This document shows positions 7,785 through 17,274 of a stretch of DNA of 50,070 nucleotides, in pieces. The notes under the pieces are model-generated. The model did no database searches. It saw only the letters and a program-made list of their open reading frames with translations, and had not been told where the DNA came from. The stretch spans positions 1 to 50,070 of the forward strand of contig JARUKZ010000032.1 of the NCBI GenBank assembly GCA_029688955.1, given 5' to 3'. Source of the stretch: Chitinispirillales bacterium ANBcel5. GTDB lineage: Bacteria; Fibrobacterota; Chitinivibrionia; Chitinivibrionales; Chitinispirillaceae. The position numbers and the translations under genes are program-made. How positions within the stretch are numbered: the first letter of the stretch is position 1; each line of letters opens with the position of its first letter.

Positions 7785-9518
7785 TTAAAAAGCAGACATA
7801 TCCAGTTGATAGGCAGTCTGATCGCAGGCGCCGCCACTTTCATTACACTGCCTTAGAAAACTTTGCCAACTTTGAATAGCAATCTGCAGATTTTCTGAAC
7901 TGGGGTTTTCCTGATACATATTTTTGCGCACCGATGCCAGGTGGTAGGGCACTTCAAAGGAAAGAGTATTTGAAAAACGTGAAGTAGTGTTATTGATTCT
8001 TGTAAGAACTCGTTCAGCTTCGCTGTAACGTCCTCTGGCATTGCGGCTAAGCGCCTCAAGCATTAACCAGAACGGATCATTTACACTGTGTTTTTCAAGT
8101 AATTTTTCTGCTTTGGCAATTAGGCCCTGTTCAATATAACTATGCACCAGAAATACGATAAGAGAGTCAGCAGATTCGCTACCTTTGATTTCATAGCCGT
8201 TCTCAAGATTTGGGATAGCCCTGAGAAAGTTTCGGGAGTTGTAATGAGCTATCCCCTGTCTGAGATAGGTAAGGTATTGCTCATTGGTTTCGTCCTGCTC
8301 CTCAGAGGCCGCGTCCGTTGGGGTTGGTTGTCTTTGTGAAGGCGTTCTTTGTACTGCTGTTTGTGGAACGGTTTCAGTTTTGGTCTCAGCCACCTCTGGC
8401 TTCCGCTGTTTAGTTTCGTTTTCCTCTTGAGCCTCTTGCTTGTCAGGAGTTTGAGTTTCAGCTATCGTGACCTCTTTGGTTGCCGATCCTGGCTGTCTGG
8501 AAAAAAAGAGGTATACGCTGAGTAAGAGCGCGCCCAAAAGCAGAAATGAGAGTGGCAGCAGTAAAACCATGGGAGATTTTCTGGGTGGTGCAATAGGAAA
8601 GTCTATCGTGTGTTCCTGTGTGCTACTTTTGATTATGGTATCCGGTGTCTCTGCAGTGATATCTTTAAGTACAGTCAATACATCTTTATCCAGTTCAGAT
8701 GCGTTTTTGTAACGCTTCTCCCTGTTTACATCCATCATTTTTTTCACGATACGAATGATTGGCTTAGGAGCATTTATTTCATCATACACTCCCCGTATCT
8801 TCATGCCTATAAGCTCATTTAGTACTCTTTGAGGGTACGCTTTCTTCCCCGCGATCAGCTCATACAGCACACACCCTAAGGAATAGATGTCACAGCGGCT
8901 ATCCAGTTTATCCTTACTGAACTGTTCGGGACTAAGATAGGCAAATGTTCCGATTAGTTTTGAGCGGGTAGTATGAATGCTCACTTCATTTGGTCTTGCG
9001 ATACCAAAGTCTGCAAGCTTTACTGTGCCGTTTGAAGCGATGAGTATGTTGGCAGGTTTAATATCCCTGTGAATAACCCCCTCATAGTGCTTTCCATAGA
9101 GGCTTATTTTCTGGTTCCCCGCATAATTGAGTGCTTCGCAAACATAGTGTGTTATGGAGAGAGCAAGGTGAGCAGGGAGGGTTCCGTTTCTTGCGAGTAG
9201 TTCATTTAATGAGATTCCATCAACAAATTCCATCTCTATGTACGGTATTTCTCTCCAGAATGAAAACCCGTACACATCAAGGATATTTGGATGACAGAGA
9301 TTGGCGCTAATCTTGGCTTCCATTTCGAGCCGGTTTTTACATTCAGCACTGTAACCGGGCTTTAGGATTTTTATTGCTCTTATGACCTCTAATTGCTCGT
9401 GGAAGACCTTGTATACATCAGAGCTCCCCCCACTCGCGATAAGTTCAAGTATGCGGCAATGCCCAAGCTTCTCATTTACAGTGGGTCTCGGCGCAACATC
9501 TGTAAAGCAATAATCCAT
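7785..9518 (-). CDS. Membrane Ser/Thr protein kinase with TPR-like C-terminus
   Basis: A complete Hanks-type kinase domain comes first: glycine loop IASGGSSDVYKV (weakened, lacking the last Gly), AIKIL Lys at residue 50, HRDIKPANIL with catalytic Asp 152, DFG Asp 170 and YLSPEQ, numbered from ATG 9518. A single membrane helix (about residues 317-341, MVLLLPLSFLLLGALLLSVYLFF) follows, then a Glu/Thr/Pro-rich linker and a C-terminal region with TPR-like helices. This is the PknB-like layout with an extracytoplasmic protein-binding tail. An in-frame TTG at 9575 would add 19 residues, and still more upstream sequence could belong to the gene if a frameshift near 9625-9640 is real (see findings). 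Its substrate is not evident from the neighbours. Confidence 0.88.
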   Translation of the reverse strand: MDYCFTDVAPRPTVNEKLGHCRILELIASGGSSDVYKVFHEQLEVIRAIKILKPGYSAECKNRLEMEAKISANLCHPNILDVYGFSFWREIPYIEMEFVDGISLNELLARNGTLPAHLALSITHYVCEALNYAGNQKISLYGKHYEGVIHRDIKPANILIASNGTVKLADFGIARPNEVSIHTTRSKLIGTFAYLSPEQFSKDKLDSRCDIYSLGCVLYELIAGKKAYPQRVLNELIGMKIRGVYDEINAPKPIIRIVKKMMDVNREKRYKNASELDKDVLTVLKDITAETPDTIIKSSTQEHTIDFPIAPPRKSPMVLLLPLSFLLLGALLLSVYLFFSRQPGSATKEVTIAETQTPDKQEAQEENETKQRKPEVAETKTETVPQTAVQRTPSQRQPTPTDAASEEQDETNEQYLTYLRQGIAHYNSRNFLRAIPNLENGYEIKGSESADSLIVFLVHSYIEQGLIAKAEKLLEKHSVNDPFWLMLEALSRNARGRYSEAERVLTRINNTTSRFSNTLSFEVPYHLASVRKNMYQENPSSENLQIAIQSWQSFLRQCNESGGACDQTAYQLDMSAF

Positions 9519-9616
9519 CTTCGTTTCGTGACTTTCTGTAATGTGCGAAATCAACGGAAGATCTAAAAAATTCAAACTATCAGGGATAGCTATAAGATCC
9601 TTCAGACCTTCAAGTA

Positions 9617-9703
9617 CTATCTTACCAATATATGAGCACGTTGTTCACCGGTCAAACTGATTTCCCCAAAAGCAGTAGTGAACCGTTTCGAATCAGTATT
9701 CAT
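9617..9703 (-). pseudogene. Possible out-of-frame N-terminal piece of the kinase gene
   Basis: A 28-codon ORF starts at ATG 9703 and ends in TAG 9617-9619. Near the sequence HIL its frame can be shifted by one base onto the kinase frame, which is then open through GKIVLEGLKDLIAIPDS and directly into the TTG 9575 codon. Both halves have plausible protein composition. That suggests the kinase once began at 9703, or that there is a sequencing or assembly indel around 9625-9640. It may instead be a short unrelated ORF. Confidence 0.35.
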
Positions 9704-10170
9704 TATAATATATATTAATGTGGCAGGGGTGTGAGGTTTGAAATAGCAATTAAGTTTCAGGGTTTCATACAGGTGCTGATCAGCAAACTACGTTGTAACC
9801 TACTGTTGTGGTTTTAGTTACAGCGCAAGCCGGGCCAATCACCCAAAACGTTTCTTGTATCCATCGGGAACACATGTTTTAACTTCAGTATGCACCCTAA
9901 TCAGGCTCTCCTTTTACCAGTTAAACTGAGTGAGTACAAAGCCGCCACCATAATCTTAATCTAGTCAAAGCAGTAGTTTATTCTTCAATAGATCAGGGGC
10001 GTTAATAATTTAAATGTAGCCATTAATTCTATGCAGGTTATAAAAAAATATTGCGCTAAAATCATAGTTTTACCTTCTCTCTCTAAAATGCACACTTGTA
10101 ATAGTGCCAAGAAGTAATTATTTTAAGCATCTTCTTTTTATAGTTTCTTTCACAATGTTCAGGAGGACAA
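9704..10170. other. Long gap upstream of metK; no gene seen
   Basis: This A+T-rich stretch must contain the metK promoter and probably the kinase promoter. I searched it for SAM riboswitch features (kink-turn and pseudoknot elements typical of SAM-I or SAM-II) and saw none, nor any coding region. The only clear signal is the AGGAGG ribosome-binding site at the right end, just before metK. Confidence 0.5.
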
Positions 10171-11331
10171 ATGCGTCGTTTTTTTACCTCAGAAAGTGTG
10201 TCTCAGGGGCATCCTGACAAGGTTTGCGACCAGATTTCAGACGCGGTACTTGATGCTATGCTTGCTCAGGACCCAAATTCACGGGTTGCTTGCGAGACAT
10301 TGGTTACAACCGGTCTGGTTGTTGTTGCAGGAGAGGTCACAAGCAAAGCCGTAGTGGATATACAGGAGATTGTGAGAAAGACTATAAGGGAGATCGGTTA
10401 CGATAAGCCCGCGCTTGGTTTTGAAGCAGATGGTTGTGGGATACTCACAGCACTTCACCAGCAGTCCCCCGATATTTCTCAGGGAGTTACACAGGGTGAG
10501 GGACTACATAAAGAGCAGGGGGCCGGTGATCAGGGGATAATGTTTGGCTTTGCCTGTAATGAAACCGACGTATGTATGCCTCTTTCCATTCACTTCTCCC
10601 ATAGAATAGTAGAAGAGCTTGTTAAGTTACGCGAGAGTGGTGAAATCCCCTATCTTCGTCCGGATTCAAAGTCTCAGATTACAGTCGAGTATGATGACCT
10701 TACACCCAAGCGCGTAGACACCGTAGTAATCTCCACACAACACGATCCGGATGTTGAACACGCGACTATCAAACAGGATATGATAGAGAAGGTAGTAAAA
10801 AAGGTAATTCCTGCTGAGTTGCTTGATTCTGATACGACCTATCATATTAACCCCACCGGCAGATTCGTTATTGGTGGTCCTCATGGTGATTCGGGTGTAA
10901 CCGGAAGAAAAATCATTGTTGATACCTACGGGGGCTATGGTGCTCATGGCGGTGGAGCGTTTTCCGGAAAAGACCCTTCAAAGGTAGATAGAAGCGCCGC
11001 GTATGCTGCACGATGGGTTGCCAAAAACGTGGTCGCATCAGGACTTGCCACCCACTGTGAAATTCAGCTCAGTTATGCTATCGGTGTTCCTGAACCACTC
11101 TCAATCCACGTGGACACTTACGGGACTGGTAAATTATCGGAGCTTGAAATCTGTGAAGTGATAAGAAAGGTGTTTGATCTTACACCCGCGGGTATCATTG
11201 AAAAACTCGATCTGAAGCGCCCGATCTACAGAGAAACAGCGCGTAACGGGCATTTTGGCCGTGAATTGCAAGATTTCACCTGGGAAAAAACCGATATGGT
11301 GGAACAGATCAAAAAAGAGGCCGGGCTTTAA
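10171..11331 (+). CDS. metK: S-adenosylmethionine synthetase
   Basis: The 386-residue protein is a full-length MetK. It starts with [22 protein letters not shown], carries the signature [12 protein letters not shown] around residue 117 and the P-loop-like [19 protein letters not shown] signature near residue 260, and ends normally. It joins ATP and methionine to make SAM, releasing phosphate and pyrophosphate, in the cytoplasm. An excellent AGGAGG site lies a few bases before ATG 10171. The gene is monocistronic, closed by a strong terminator at 11460-11496. sahH, which recycles the product of SAM-dependent methylation, lies 29 kb away in this window. Confidence 0.98.
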   Translation: MRRFFTSESVSQGHPDKVCDQISDAVLDAMLAQDPNSRVACETLVTTGLVVVAGEVTSKAVVDIQEIVRKTIREIGYDKPALGFEADGCGILTALHQQSPDISQGVTQGEGLHKEQGAGDQGIMFGFACNETDVCMPLSIHFSHRIVEELVKLRESGEIPYLRPDSKSQITVEYDDLTPKRVDTVVISTQHDPDVEHATIKQDMIEKVVKKVIPAELLDSDTTYHINPTGRFVIGGPHGDSGVTGRKIIVDTYGGYGAHGGGAFSGKDPSKVDRSAAYAARWVAKNVVASGLATHCEIQLSYAIGVPEPLSIHVDTYGTGKLSELEICEVIRKVFDLTPAGIIEKLDLKRPIYRETARNGHFGRELQDFTWEKTDMVEQIKKEAGL

Positions 11332-11459
11332 GCTGGCGCTTAAATGTGCAGTTCATCATTATGAGCTGCTTAGTTGAGCAATTTAGAATTTTAACATATA
11401 TGGTTCCGCACCTGTACAACGCTGTACTTAGGGACGTGGATAAAGGATTCAAGGTTGAT

Positions 11460-11496
11460 ACCCGGCTCGCGCCAGTCGCGATCTCCGGGTTTTTTT
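11460..11496 (+). terminator. Intrinsic terminator after metK
   Basis: The outer stem ACCCGG / CCGGGT and inner stem TCGCG / CGCGA form a GC-rich hairpin followed by a run of seven T's. It lies about 130 nt after the metK stop; no convincing gene occupies the space between. Confidence 0.85.
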
Positions 11497-11619
11497 GTAT
11501 ATTTAACCTTAAAAAAACACAATTTTTACCAGGTGGAATCGAAACACCTCTTATGTTAGGAATATGCTTACAAAAAGGTGTTTTTAAATAACTGCATCTT
11601 TTTGAGCTGGAGTAATTTT

Positions 11620-12456
11620 ATGACTAAAATACTAAAAAAAGAACAGCTTTCAGATTCAGTATGGCGCTTTCGTCTCCAGGCGCCTCGTATCGCAAAGAAG
11701 AGAAAAGCCGGACAATTTATCATTTTAAGACCATCGGGCGATAGTGAGCGAATTCCTCTCACCATCGCCAATGCAGATCCTGCAGCAGGATGGATTGAGA
11801 TTATATTTCAGGCCGTTGGCAAAACGACCATGATCTTACGGGACCTTAAAGAGGGGGATTCAGTACTGGATCTTGCCGGCCCTTTGGGTAAACCAACCCA
11901 TATCGAAAATTTTGGTAAAGTGTTATGTATCGGTGGTGGAGTTGGTGTTGCACCTCTTTACCCGATCATAAGCGCTCTGTACGAAGCAGGCAATGAAGTA
12001 ACATCTGTTCTGGGTGCAAGGACCAAAGATCTTCTAATTCTTGATACGGAGATTTCAGAGAAATCTTCACGTACTCTTATCGCTACCGATGATGGATCGG
12101 CGGGGAAAAAGGGGTTTGTATCGGATGTATTCAATGAACTGATCTCAAATGGTGAAATTTTTGACGCGGCGTTTGTGATCGGACCGGTTATGATGATGAA
12201 AGTAACCACATCGCTGACAGTCAAAGCCGGCATAAAAACATACGTTTCCTTAAATCCTATAATGATTGACGGAACAGGGATGTGTGGCGGCTGCCGTATT
12301 ACGGTAAATGATAAAACAAAGTTTGCCTGCATCGACGGACCTGAGTTTGATGCATCAGGAATTGACTGGGATGAGATGGTGAAAAGGCTTGGTAGTTATA
12401 GAGATTTTGAAAGTGATGCCCGGGACCAACACACGTGCAGATTGGAAGGTAAGTAA
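11620..12456 (+). CDS. nfnA: NfnA-like FAD/[2Fe-2S] oxidoreductase subunit
   Basis: About 278 residues with the ferredoxin-NADP reductase layout: a FAD-binding beta-barrel (RFRLQAPRIAKK, then AGQFIILR and ERIPLTIA), a NAD(P) domain (CIGGGVGVAPLYPII) and a C-terminal Cys cluster for a [2Fe-2S] centre (GTGMCGGCRIT, with a further Cys in FACIDGP). With the adjacent gene it forms the heterodimer that couples NADH, NADPH and ferredoxin, either as electron-bifurcating NfnAB transhydrogenase or a closely related sulfide-dehydrogenase-type complex. ATG 11620 has GGAG about 8 nt upstream; an in-frame GTG at 11578 is a poorer start. The stop overlaps the next start by one base (TAATG). Confidence 0.88.
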   Translation: MTKILKKEQLSDSVWRFRLQAPRIAKKRKAGQFIILRPSGDSERIPLTIANADPAAGWIEIIFQAVGKTTMILRDLKEGDSVLDLAGPLGKPTHIENFGKVLCIGGGVGVAPLYPIISALYEAGNEVTSVLGARTKDLLILDTEISEKSSRTLIATDDGSAGKKGFVSDVFNELISNGEIFDAAFVIGPVMMMKVTTSLTVKAGIKTYVSLNPIMIDGTGMCGGCRITVNDKTKFACIDGPEFDASGIDWDEMVKRLGSYRDFESDARDQHTCRLEGK

Positions 12457-13871
12457 TGAGTAATACAGAGGTAAGCAGAAAAAAAGCAACACGAGTACCT
12501 ATGCGGGAGCAGGATCCTGAGCGTAGAGCAAGAAATTTTTCTGAAGTCCCTCATGGCTACTCAGAGCAGGAAGCAATGGAAGAAGCAAAACGCTGCCTTC
12601 AATGTAAAAAACCACTGTGTGTTGACGGATGTCCTGTGAATGTAAAAATTCCTGAATTCATTAAGTTAATTGCGGATGGCAAATTTGCTGAAGCAGCACG
12701 AAAACTAAAGGAGACCAACGCACTTCCTGCTGTGTGCGGCAGAGTATGTCCACAGGAAGAACAGTGTGAAATACGTTGCATTCTGCAAAAGAAAGGTAAC
12801 GCTATAGCAGTTGGAAACCTGGAACGATTTGCCGCCGACTGGGAACGTGACCACAATGCGGTGAAACTTCCTGAAATCAAACCTTCTAACGGTAAAAAGG
12901 TTGCCATTGTTGGTTCTGGTCCTGCAGGTCTTACCTGCGCGGGGGAGCTTATCAAAGAAGGGTTTGATGTAACAATTTTTGAAGCGCTGCACGAAGCCGG
13001 TGGGGTGCTGGTGTATGGTATACCGGAATTTCGCCTGCCTAAAGAAATTGTAAAACAGGAAATAGACTACCTTACAAAACTTGGTGTGAAGATAGAGAAA
13101 AACTTTATTATCGGAAAAATAGCTACAATTGATGAGCTACTCACCGAAGAGGGTTTTGACGCGGTATTTGTAGGAAGCGGCGCGGGCCTTCCTTCATTTA
13201 TGAAAATTAAGGGAGAAAACAGTATAGGTGTCTACTCTGCAAACGAATACCTTACCAGAAGCAACCTCATGAAAGCTTTTGAAAAAAACTCCCCTACCCC
13301 TATTATGAAGGGGAAAAAAGTTGTAACAGTTGGTGGTGGTAATGTAGCAATGGATGCTGCACGGACTGCAATAAGGCTTGGTGCCGAAAATTCCAGCATC
13401 GTTTACCGTAGAAGCGAATCTGAAATGCCGGCTCGTGTCGCCGAAGTTCACCATGCAAAAGAGGAAGGCATCGAGTTTAATCTTTTATGTAATCCGGTTG
13501 AAATACTTTCTGACGACAAGGGGTTTGTTAAAGGTATTAAGTGCATAAGGATGGAACTTGGAGAACCCGATGCCTCCGGAAGAAGAAGGCCTGTACCTAT
13601 CGACGGAAGCGAGTTTATGATCGATTGTGAGGTGGTAGTAATAGCTATTGGTAATAGCCCAAACCCCCTTATACCCGAAAGTACTCCTGAACTTGAGATT
13701 TCCAAGTGGGGGACAATCGTAGCGGATGAAACCACTGGTCAAACATCAAAAAAATATGTTTATGCGGGTGGTGACATCGTAACAGGTGCAGCCACAGTTA
13801 TTTTAGCAATGGGTGCGGGAAAAATCGCAGCGGAAAACATTTGCAAAGATCTTAGAGATCAAAAACAATAA
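12456..13871 (+). CDS. nfnB: NfnB-like NADPH oxidoreductase, GltD/GltA family
   Basis: The 471-residue protein starts with a Cys-rich ferredoxin-like domain for two [4Fe-4S] clusters (CLQCKKPLCVDGCPVN and CGRVCPQEEQCEIRC). Two dinucleotide-binding folds follow: VAIVGSGPAGLTCAGEL for FAD and VVTVGGGNVAMDAART for NADPH. It closes with the family's GD motif (YAGGDIVTGAATVILAMGAGK). This is the glutamate-synthase small-subunit family. No large GltB subunit is present, and pairing with the NfnA-type subunit points to NADH-dependent ferredoxin:NADP oxidoreductase in an anaerobe. Translation is coupled to nfnA. A hairpin terminator follows. Confidence 0.92.
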   Translation: MSNTEVSRKKATRVPMREQDPERRARNFSEVPHGYSEQEAMEEAKRCLQCKKPLCVDGCPVNVKIPEFIKLIADGKFAEAARKLKETNALPAVCGRVCPQEEQCEIRCILQKKGNAIAVGNLERFAADWERDHNAVKLPEIKPSNGKKVAIVGSGPAGLTCAGELIKEGFDVTIFEALHEAGGVLVYGIPEFRLPKEIVKQEIDYLTKLGVKIEKNFIIGKIATIDELLTEEGFDAVFVGSGAGLPSFMKIKGENSIGVYSANEYLTRSNLMKAFEKNSPTPIMKGKKVVTVGGGNVAMDAARTAIRLGAENSSIVYRRSESEMPARVAEVHHAKEEGIEFNLLCNPVEILSDDKGFVKGIKCIRMELGEPDASGRRRPVPIDGSEFMIDCEVVVIAIGNSPNPLIPESTPELEISKWGTIVADETTGQTSKKYVYAGGDIVTGAATVILAMGAGKIAAENICKDLRDQKQ

Positions 13872-13880
13872 TGATTACTC

Positions 13881-13909
13881 AAGCCTCCGAAGTACTTTGG
13901 GGGCTTTTT
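13881..13909 (+). terminator. Intrinsic terminator after nfnAB
   Basis: AAGCCTCCGAAG pairs with the following ACTTTGGGGGCTT, with a single mismatch and a very short loop, and is followed by a T-run. It ends just after the nfnB stop. Confidence 0.75.
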
Positions 13910-13913
13910 CGTT

Positions 13914-14024
13914 TCACTTATCTGTCTTAGCCTCCTCTTTCAGCACTCTTTTTACCTCTTGATAAGCAAATCTGTCATCAATTTCTGTAAGACATTCAAG
14001 GTTTAATGACCCAAAGATGGCTAT
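13914..14024 (-). other. Protein-like open frame after the GSCFA gene, no standard start
   Basis: Immediately after (and overlapping by three bases) the GSCFA stop, another frame is open for 36 codons and reads like genuine protein: IFGSLNLECLTEIDDRFAYQ, then EVKRVLKEEAKTDK. There is no ATG, GTG or TTG in frame; the first possible codon would be ATA at 14024, about nine bases after a GGGG. It could be a short protein with a rare start or the displaced C-terminus of the upstream gene after a frameshift. Confidence 0.3.
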
Positions 14025-15037
14025 GATTCTTTACCCCAAAGATATCCATTTGTTTTTTTCTCCAGCAGATCACAGGCTTTTTTCATGTTTATCTCCGGAA
14101 AAGTTTGGGAAAGGGCAGTAATTTTATTTTGAATACTTTTTAGAAAAACTTGTGCTTCTGAAGTATCAGGGGATTTGATTTCATGCTTAAGAGCGAGTAA
14201 AACATTTTCATAGGCACTGATAAATTGCAACGAGCGCTCATCAATACAACACTGTGCAAAACGTTGCCAAATAAAGGAGATAGCTAGTTCACTGGGATGA
14301 GCCATATCAGAGGCAAAAAAACGATAATCACGAAGTTCGTCAAGCAAAATCTCATATGAAGGGAAGTAATAAGAATCTGGGTACAATTCCTGAAGTTGAC
14401 TAACAGAACACATAAGATGTGCTTTACTAACGCTGTTTTCATGGGGATCATTACGCAAATGACGTACCGGACTAATTGTGAAAATAATTTTTATACCAGG
14501 ATTAATTGCATACACTAAATCTAGTGAATCTTTACAGGTTTGCACGATCTGTGAAACGGTTTCTAATTTGCGGCAAAATTCACTATTGGGTAGTTTATGA
14601 CAGTTTGAAACCAAACGTCCATTCTCTTTTAACCGGTATGTGAACGCGGTTCCAAAAGTAAGAATCAGATGGGTGCAATCTTTAAGTGAATCGTGAGCTC
14701 TACTTATACTTTCATTTATCTTTTTTACTACTACCCGGTTTTTTTTCCCTGAAAAAGAAGAATGGTGATCAAAACAATGATATAAATCGTTATATTTGAA
14801 AAGATCTTTTTCTGTATATCCTTCACCAGAAACAACTCTTTTGACAGCAGCAGCCAAAGAGAGAGGATTAAACAGTATTCCGGTGGGATTACTATTTACA
14901 GAGAACAGATAGTTATTAAGCTTATCGGTGATATTTTCGGCAAAACAGGAGCCAAGAACCATAATACACTTATTATGAGAAATTGGTGTTTTGCACCTTT
15001 TAGCAGGCACTGTGGTTCTAAACAATAATTCTTTCAT
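14021..15037 (-). CDS. GSCFA-domain protein
   Basis: The 338-residue protein carries MVLGSCFAENI near its start, the motif that names the GSCFA family, with the probable nucleophile Ser 30. FASDMAHPSELAISFIW towards the C-terminus supplies the Asp-x-x-His expected of an SGNH-hydrolase-like fold, and GTAFTYRL is typical of the family. GSCFA proteins are thought to be esterases or acyl-chain hydrolases related to GDSL enzymes; no substrate is established. No signal peptide is evident, so it is likely cytoplasmic. The only start with any context is ATG 15037. Confidence 0.85.
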   Translation of the reverse strand: MKELLFRTTVPAKRCKTPISHNKCIMVLGSCFAENITDKLNNYLFSVNSNPTGILFNPLSLAAAVKRVVSGEGYTEKDLFKYNDLYHCFDHHSSFSGKKNRVVVKKINESISRAHDSLKDCTHLILTFGTAFTYRLKENGRLVSNCHKLPNSEFCRKLETVSQIVQTCKDSLDLVYAINPGIKIIFTISPVRHLRNDPHENSVSKAHLMCSVSQLQELYPDSYYFPSYEILLDELRDYRFFASDMAHPSELAISFIWQRFAQCCIDERSLQFISAYENVLLALKHEIKSPDTSEAQVFLKSIQNKITALSQTFPEINMKKACDLLEKKTNGYLWGKES

Positions 15038-15220
15038 AGCGATTCATCTTTAACCATAAAAAATACCCGCAGTAACAGGGATGCTGAAGATTAATGATCG
15101 TGTATTTTCAGAAGATTTTCTTCTCGGCGAAAGCCTGGTTTTTGCCTCGTTCTAAATTGGTTCAGGGGATTTTTTTCAGCTCAATGTTTGTTGGATTCGG
15201 TAAACATCTTTTTTACCTGA

Positions 15221-17257
15221 TTAATCGAGTCCAACGGTAATTTTCCCATCCATTATTACAAGCCCTTTAAATGCCTCTTGTGCAGTGCCGGAGGATTTAA
15301 ATGACCTTGGTCCTTTTCCTGCACCAATATAGTAGCCTATTTTGTATACAGTATCTCCGCTTTTCACTGAAGCCGGCTCTATATGTATCCCAAGCATATC
15401 CACCCTGCAATTTTTCCAATAAGGTGGCGCGTTGCGCATTCCACCAGGAAGATAAAAAAGGCCTTTGGTCCTTCCCCACACAAACTGAAACAGAAGGTTG
15501 CTATTGATACTGGCCCAAAAAGAAGGGCAGGATACTTCTCTGAAATTTTTTTGAAAAGAGCTAAAAGACTCTTTAAGAGAGCCGCTTGAAAAGTCGAGAT
15601 TATTTCCGGTCCAATGATCATTTACCAGATAAATTGGAGAAAGAAACTGCTCTTTTACATCTACATCCTGCTGGGCAACGATTTGATCCAGTACAAGCAA
15701 TCCATCATCTCCCCACGTAAGAACCCTTACATCTCTATTGAGAAGCAGATTACCTGCCACCCCGTAGTATTCTATTCTTCCGCTGGTATCGAATCCATCC
15801 CTCTGAAAACGATCATAATGAAACATAACTTCCCATGACTTCACAGCCTGCACTAAAGAAGGGATTCCAAGCAAAGCGGCTTTAAAGGGAGCCACCAGTT
15901 CCGGTTGAGAATGTACGCTGAGTCCTATCTGGGGATGATCTCCCAGAGCTTTCCAGGCTACACTTCTGGTGGTACGCACATTTCTTCTGTAACAGACTTC
16001 TATAAATGGATAGATATGACTTGTGTTTATGGAGTTTTCAACCTGTCCCGCAGAAAGCCCTCTAAGCTCTTCGGTGAAAGGCAAAGCAGCCAACAGTGCC
16101 AGTTCAAGACCACTTTGACTCTGAAATAACAGCTCCCATCCTTCATGCTTTTGCTCAAAGCCAAAAACCCAGGGTCCAGTCCTTTGCTTATTAAGCATAA
16201 GGTTTTGGTTCATCCACGCCAGAAGCTTTGAAGTTAAGTGTAATGCTCGCGGATCTTTATGCCACAAGCCCCATGCAAGGGCAAGAGGGCGTGGTATGAA
16301 CATGGGCATATCGTGCCCTCCGGGGGCAAAGATCAATCCTGTGGGTAGGCAGAAATGAAGCAAAATGTCAAAAGTTCTCTGGTGATTTTTACGCACTAAA
16401 AAGGAAGGACGTTCCCGGCCATGCAAAGAATATGCAGCAAATCCCAGTACAAGCCATAAACCATAGGAAAGTATCTCGGGATTAAAAAACCCATGATTTT
16501 CGGCTGTAAAATCGGGAAACAAGTTACAGGTGGTGACCGCTTTTGCTACAGAGTGATCAAAGTATTGAGAGTGATCAGAGGAATCAAACACACTTGAGGC
16601 AATATTTACCGACCATATCTTAAGTGTTTTCTCCCATAATGGTACATTTTTATGGTCCTCACAGAGGTTAATTGCCCAGGCAATAACCATGGCATCCTGA
16701 GCATTTTCCTCTACTTTGGTATCTACCTGGCTTCCACTGGGCGGAGATACCCCGATGAAACGATTGGCTTCATGGGCAACAATTTCTCTCGTTCTTCTTT
16801 TTAAACCCTTATCAAGAATATCGCCGGCAAATACTGAGGTGATAGCCAGCACGGTAGCCCACAAACTGCTCCTCCAATTTTCTCCCCACCGTTTACGTTC
16901 AAGAAATGTTGGTACATCTTTTCTGCCTGTTATGTGTGTATCACAAGCCCACCGAACCCCTTTTTTGATTCTTTCACTCAGCTCTTTTTGATTTATGGTT
17001 TCTTCAATGATTTCCGATTTTTTGAGGTAGTGAAAGGCAGAGAGTATACAAAGGATGTTGAGATGCGGCCTTATGACGTATTCTATTACCGGTGAAGATG
17101 ATCCTACAGTGCGCATATTGAAACTTTGAGGGTCGGTAGATCCAAAAAGCCCGGTGGCATCACCGAAGTCCTGCCAGGATTCCAAATAATACGGTAGCGC
17201 TTTTGAGAGAAGCTTTAAAATTTTATCCGATTCCAGTTTCTCAGTAAAATGAAGCAT
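15221..17257 (-). CDS. Large unknown protein, probable alpha/alpha-toroid
   Basis: I do not recognise a named family with certainty. The 678-residue protein is soluble-looking, with no signal peptide or membrane helix. The first 430 residues are helical, with repeated Trp/His-rich segments (TAENHGFFNPEILSYGLWLV; LIFAPGGHDMPMF) recalling alpha/alpha-barrel polysaccharide lyases such as heparinase II/III-like proteins or DUF2264-type proteins. The last 250 residues look like beta-sandwich sequence (GDDGLLVLDQIVAQQDVDV; LFYLPGGMRNAPPYW), as in the C-terminal part of such lyases. A carbohydrate-active role is inference. It starts 17 nt after a small gene on the same strand, and the pair is probably an operon. 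Confidence 0.6.
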   Translation of the reverse strand: MLHFTEKLESDKILKLLSKALPYYLESWQDFGDATGLFGSTDPQSFNMRTVGSSSPVIEYVIRPHLNILCILSAFHYLKKSEIIEETINQKELSERIKKGVRWACDTHITGRKDVPTFLERKRWGENWRSSLWATVLAITSVFAGDILDKGLKRRTREIVAHEANRFIGVSPPSGSQVDTKVEENAQDAMVIAWAINLCEDHKNVPLWEKTLKIWSVNIASSVFDSSDHSQYFDHSVAKAVTTCNLFPDFTAENHGFFNPEILSYGLWLVLGFAAYSLHGRERPSFLVRKNHQRTFDILLHFCLPTGLIFAPGGHDMPMFIPRPLALAWGLWHKDPRALHLTSKLLAWMNQNLMLNKQRTGPWVFGFEQKHEGWELLFQSQSGLELALLAALPFTEELRGLSAGQVENSINTSHIYPFIEVCYRRNVRTTRSVAWKALGDHPQIGLSVHSQPELVAPFKAALLGIPSLVQAVKSWEVMFHYDRFQRDGFDTSGRIEYYGVAGNLLLNRDVRVLTWGDDGLLVLDQIVAQQDVDVKEQFLSPIYLVNDHWTGNNLDFSSGSLKESFSSFQKNFREVSCPSFWASINSNLLFQFVWGRTKGLFYLPGGMRNAPPYWKNCRVDMLGIHIEPASVKSGDTVYKIGYYIGAGKGPRSFKSSGTAQEAFKGLVIMDGKITVGLD

Positions 17258-17274
17258 TATTTTGCCCGTTTTGT

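Noticed and set aside
9704..10170. SAM riboswitch upstream of metK
   Set aside because: Long leader, but none of the SAM-I or SAM-II conserved elements were found by eye.
11346..11591. 81-codon ORF between metK and nfnA
   Set aside because: It spans the metK terminator and the ribosome-binding region of nfnA, has no ribosome-binding site of its own and resembles no family.
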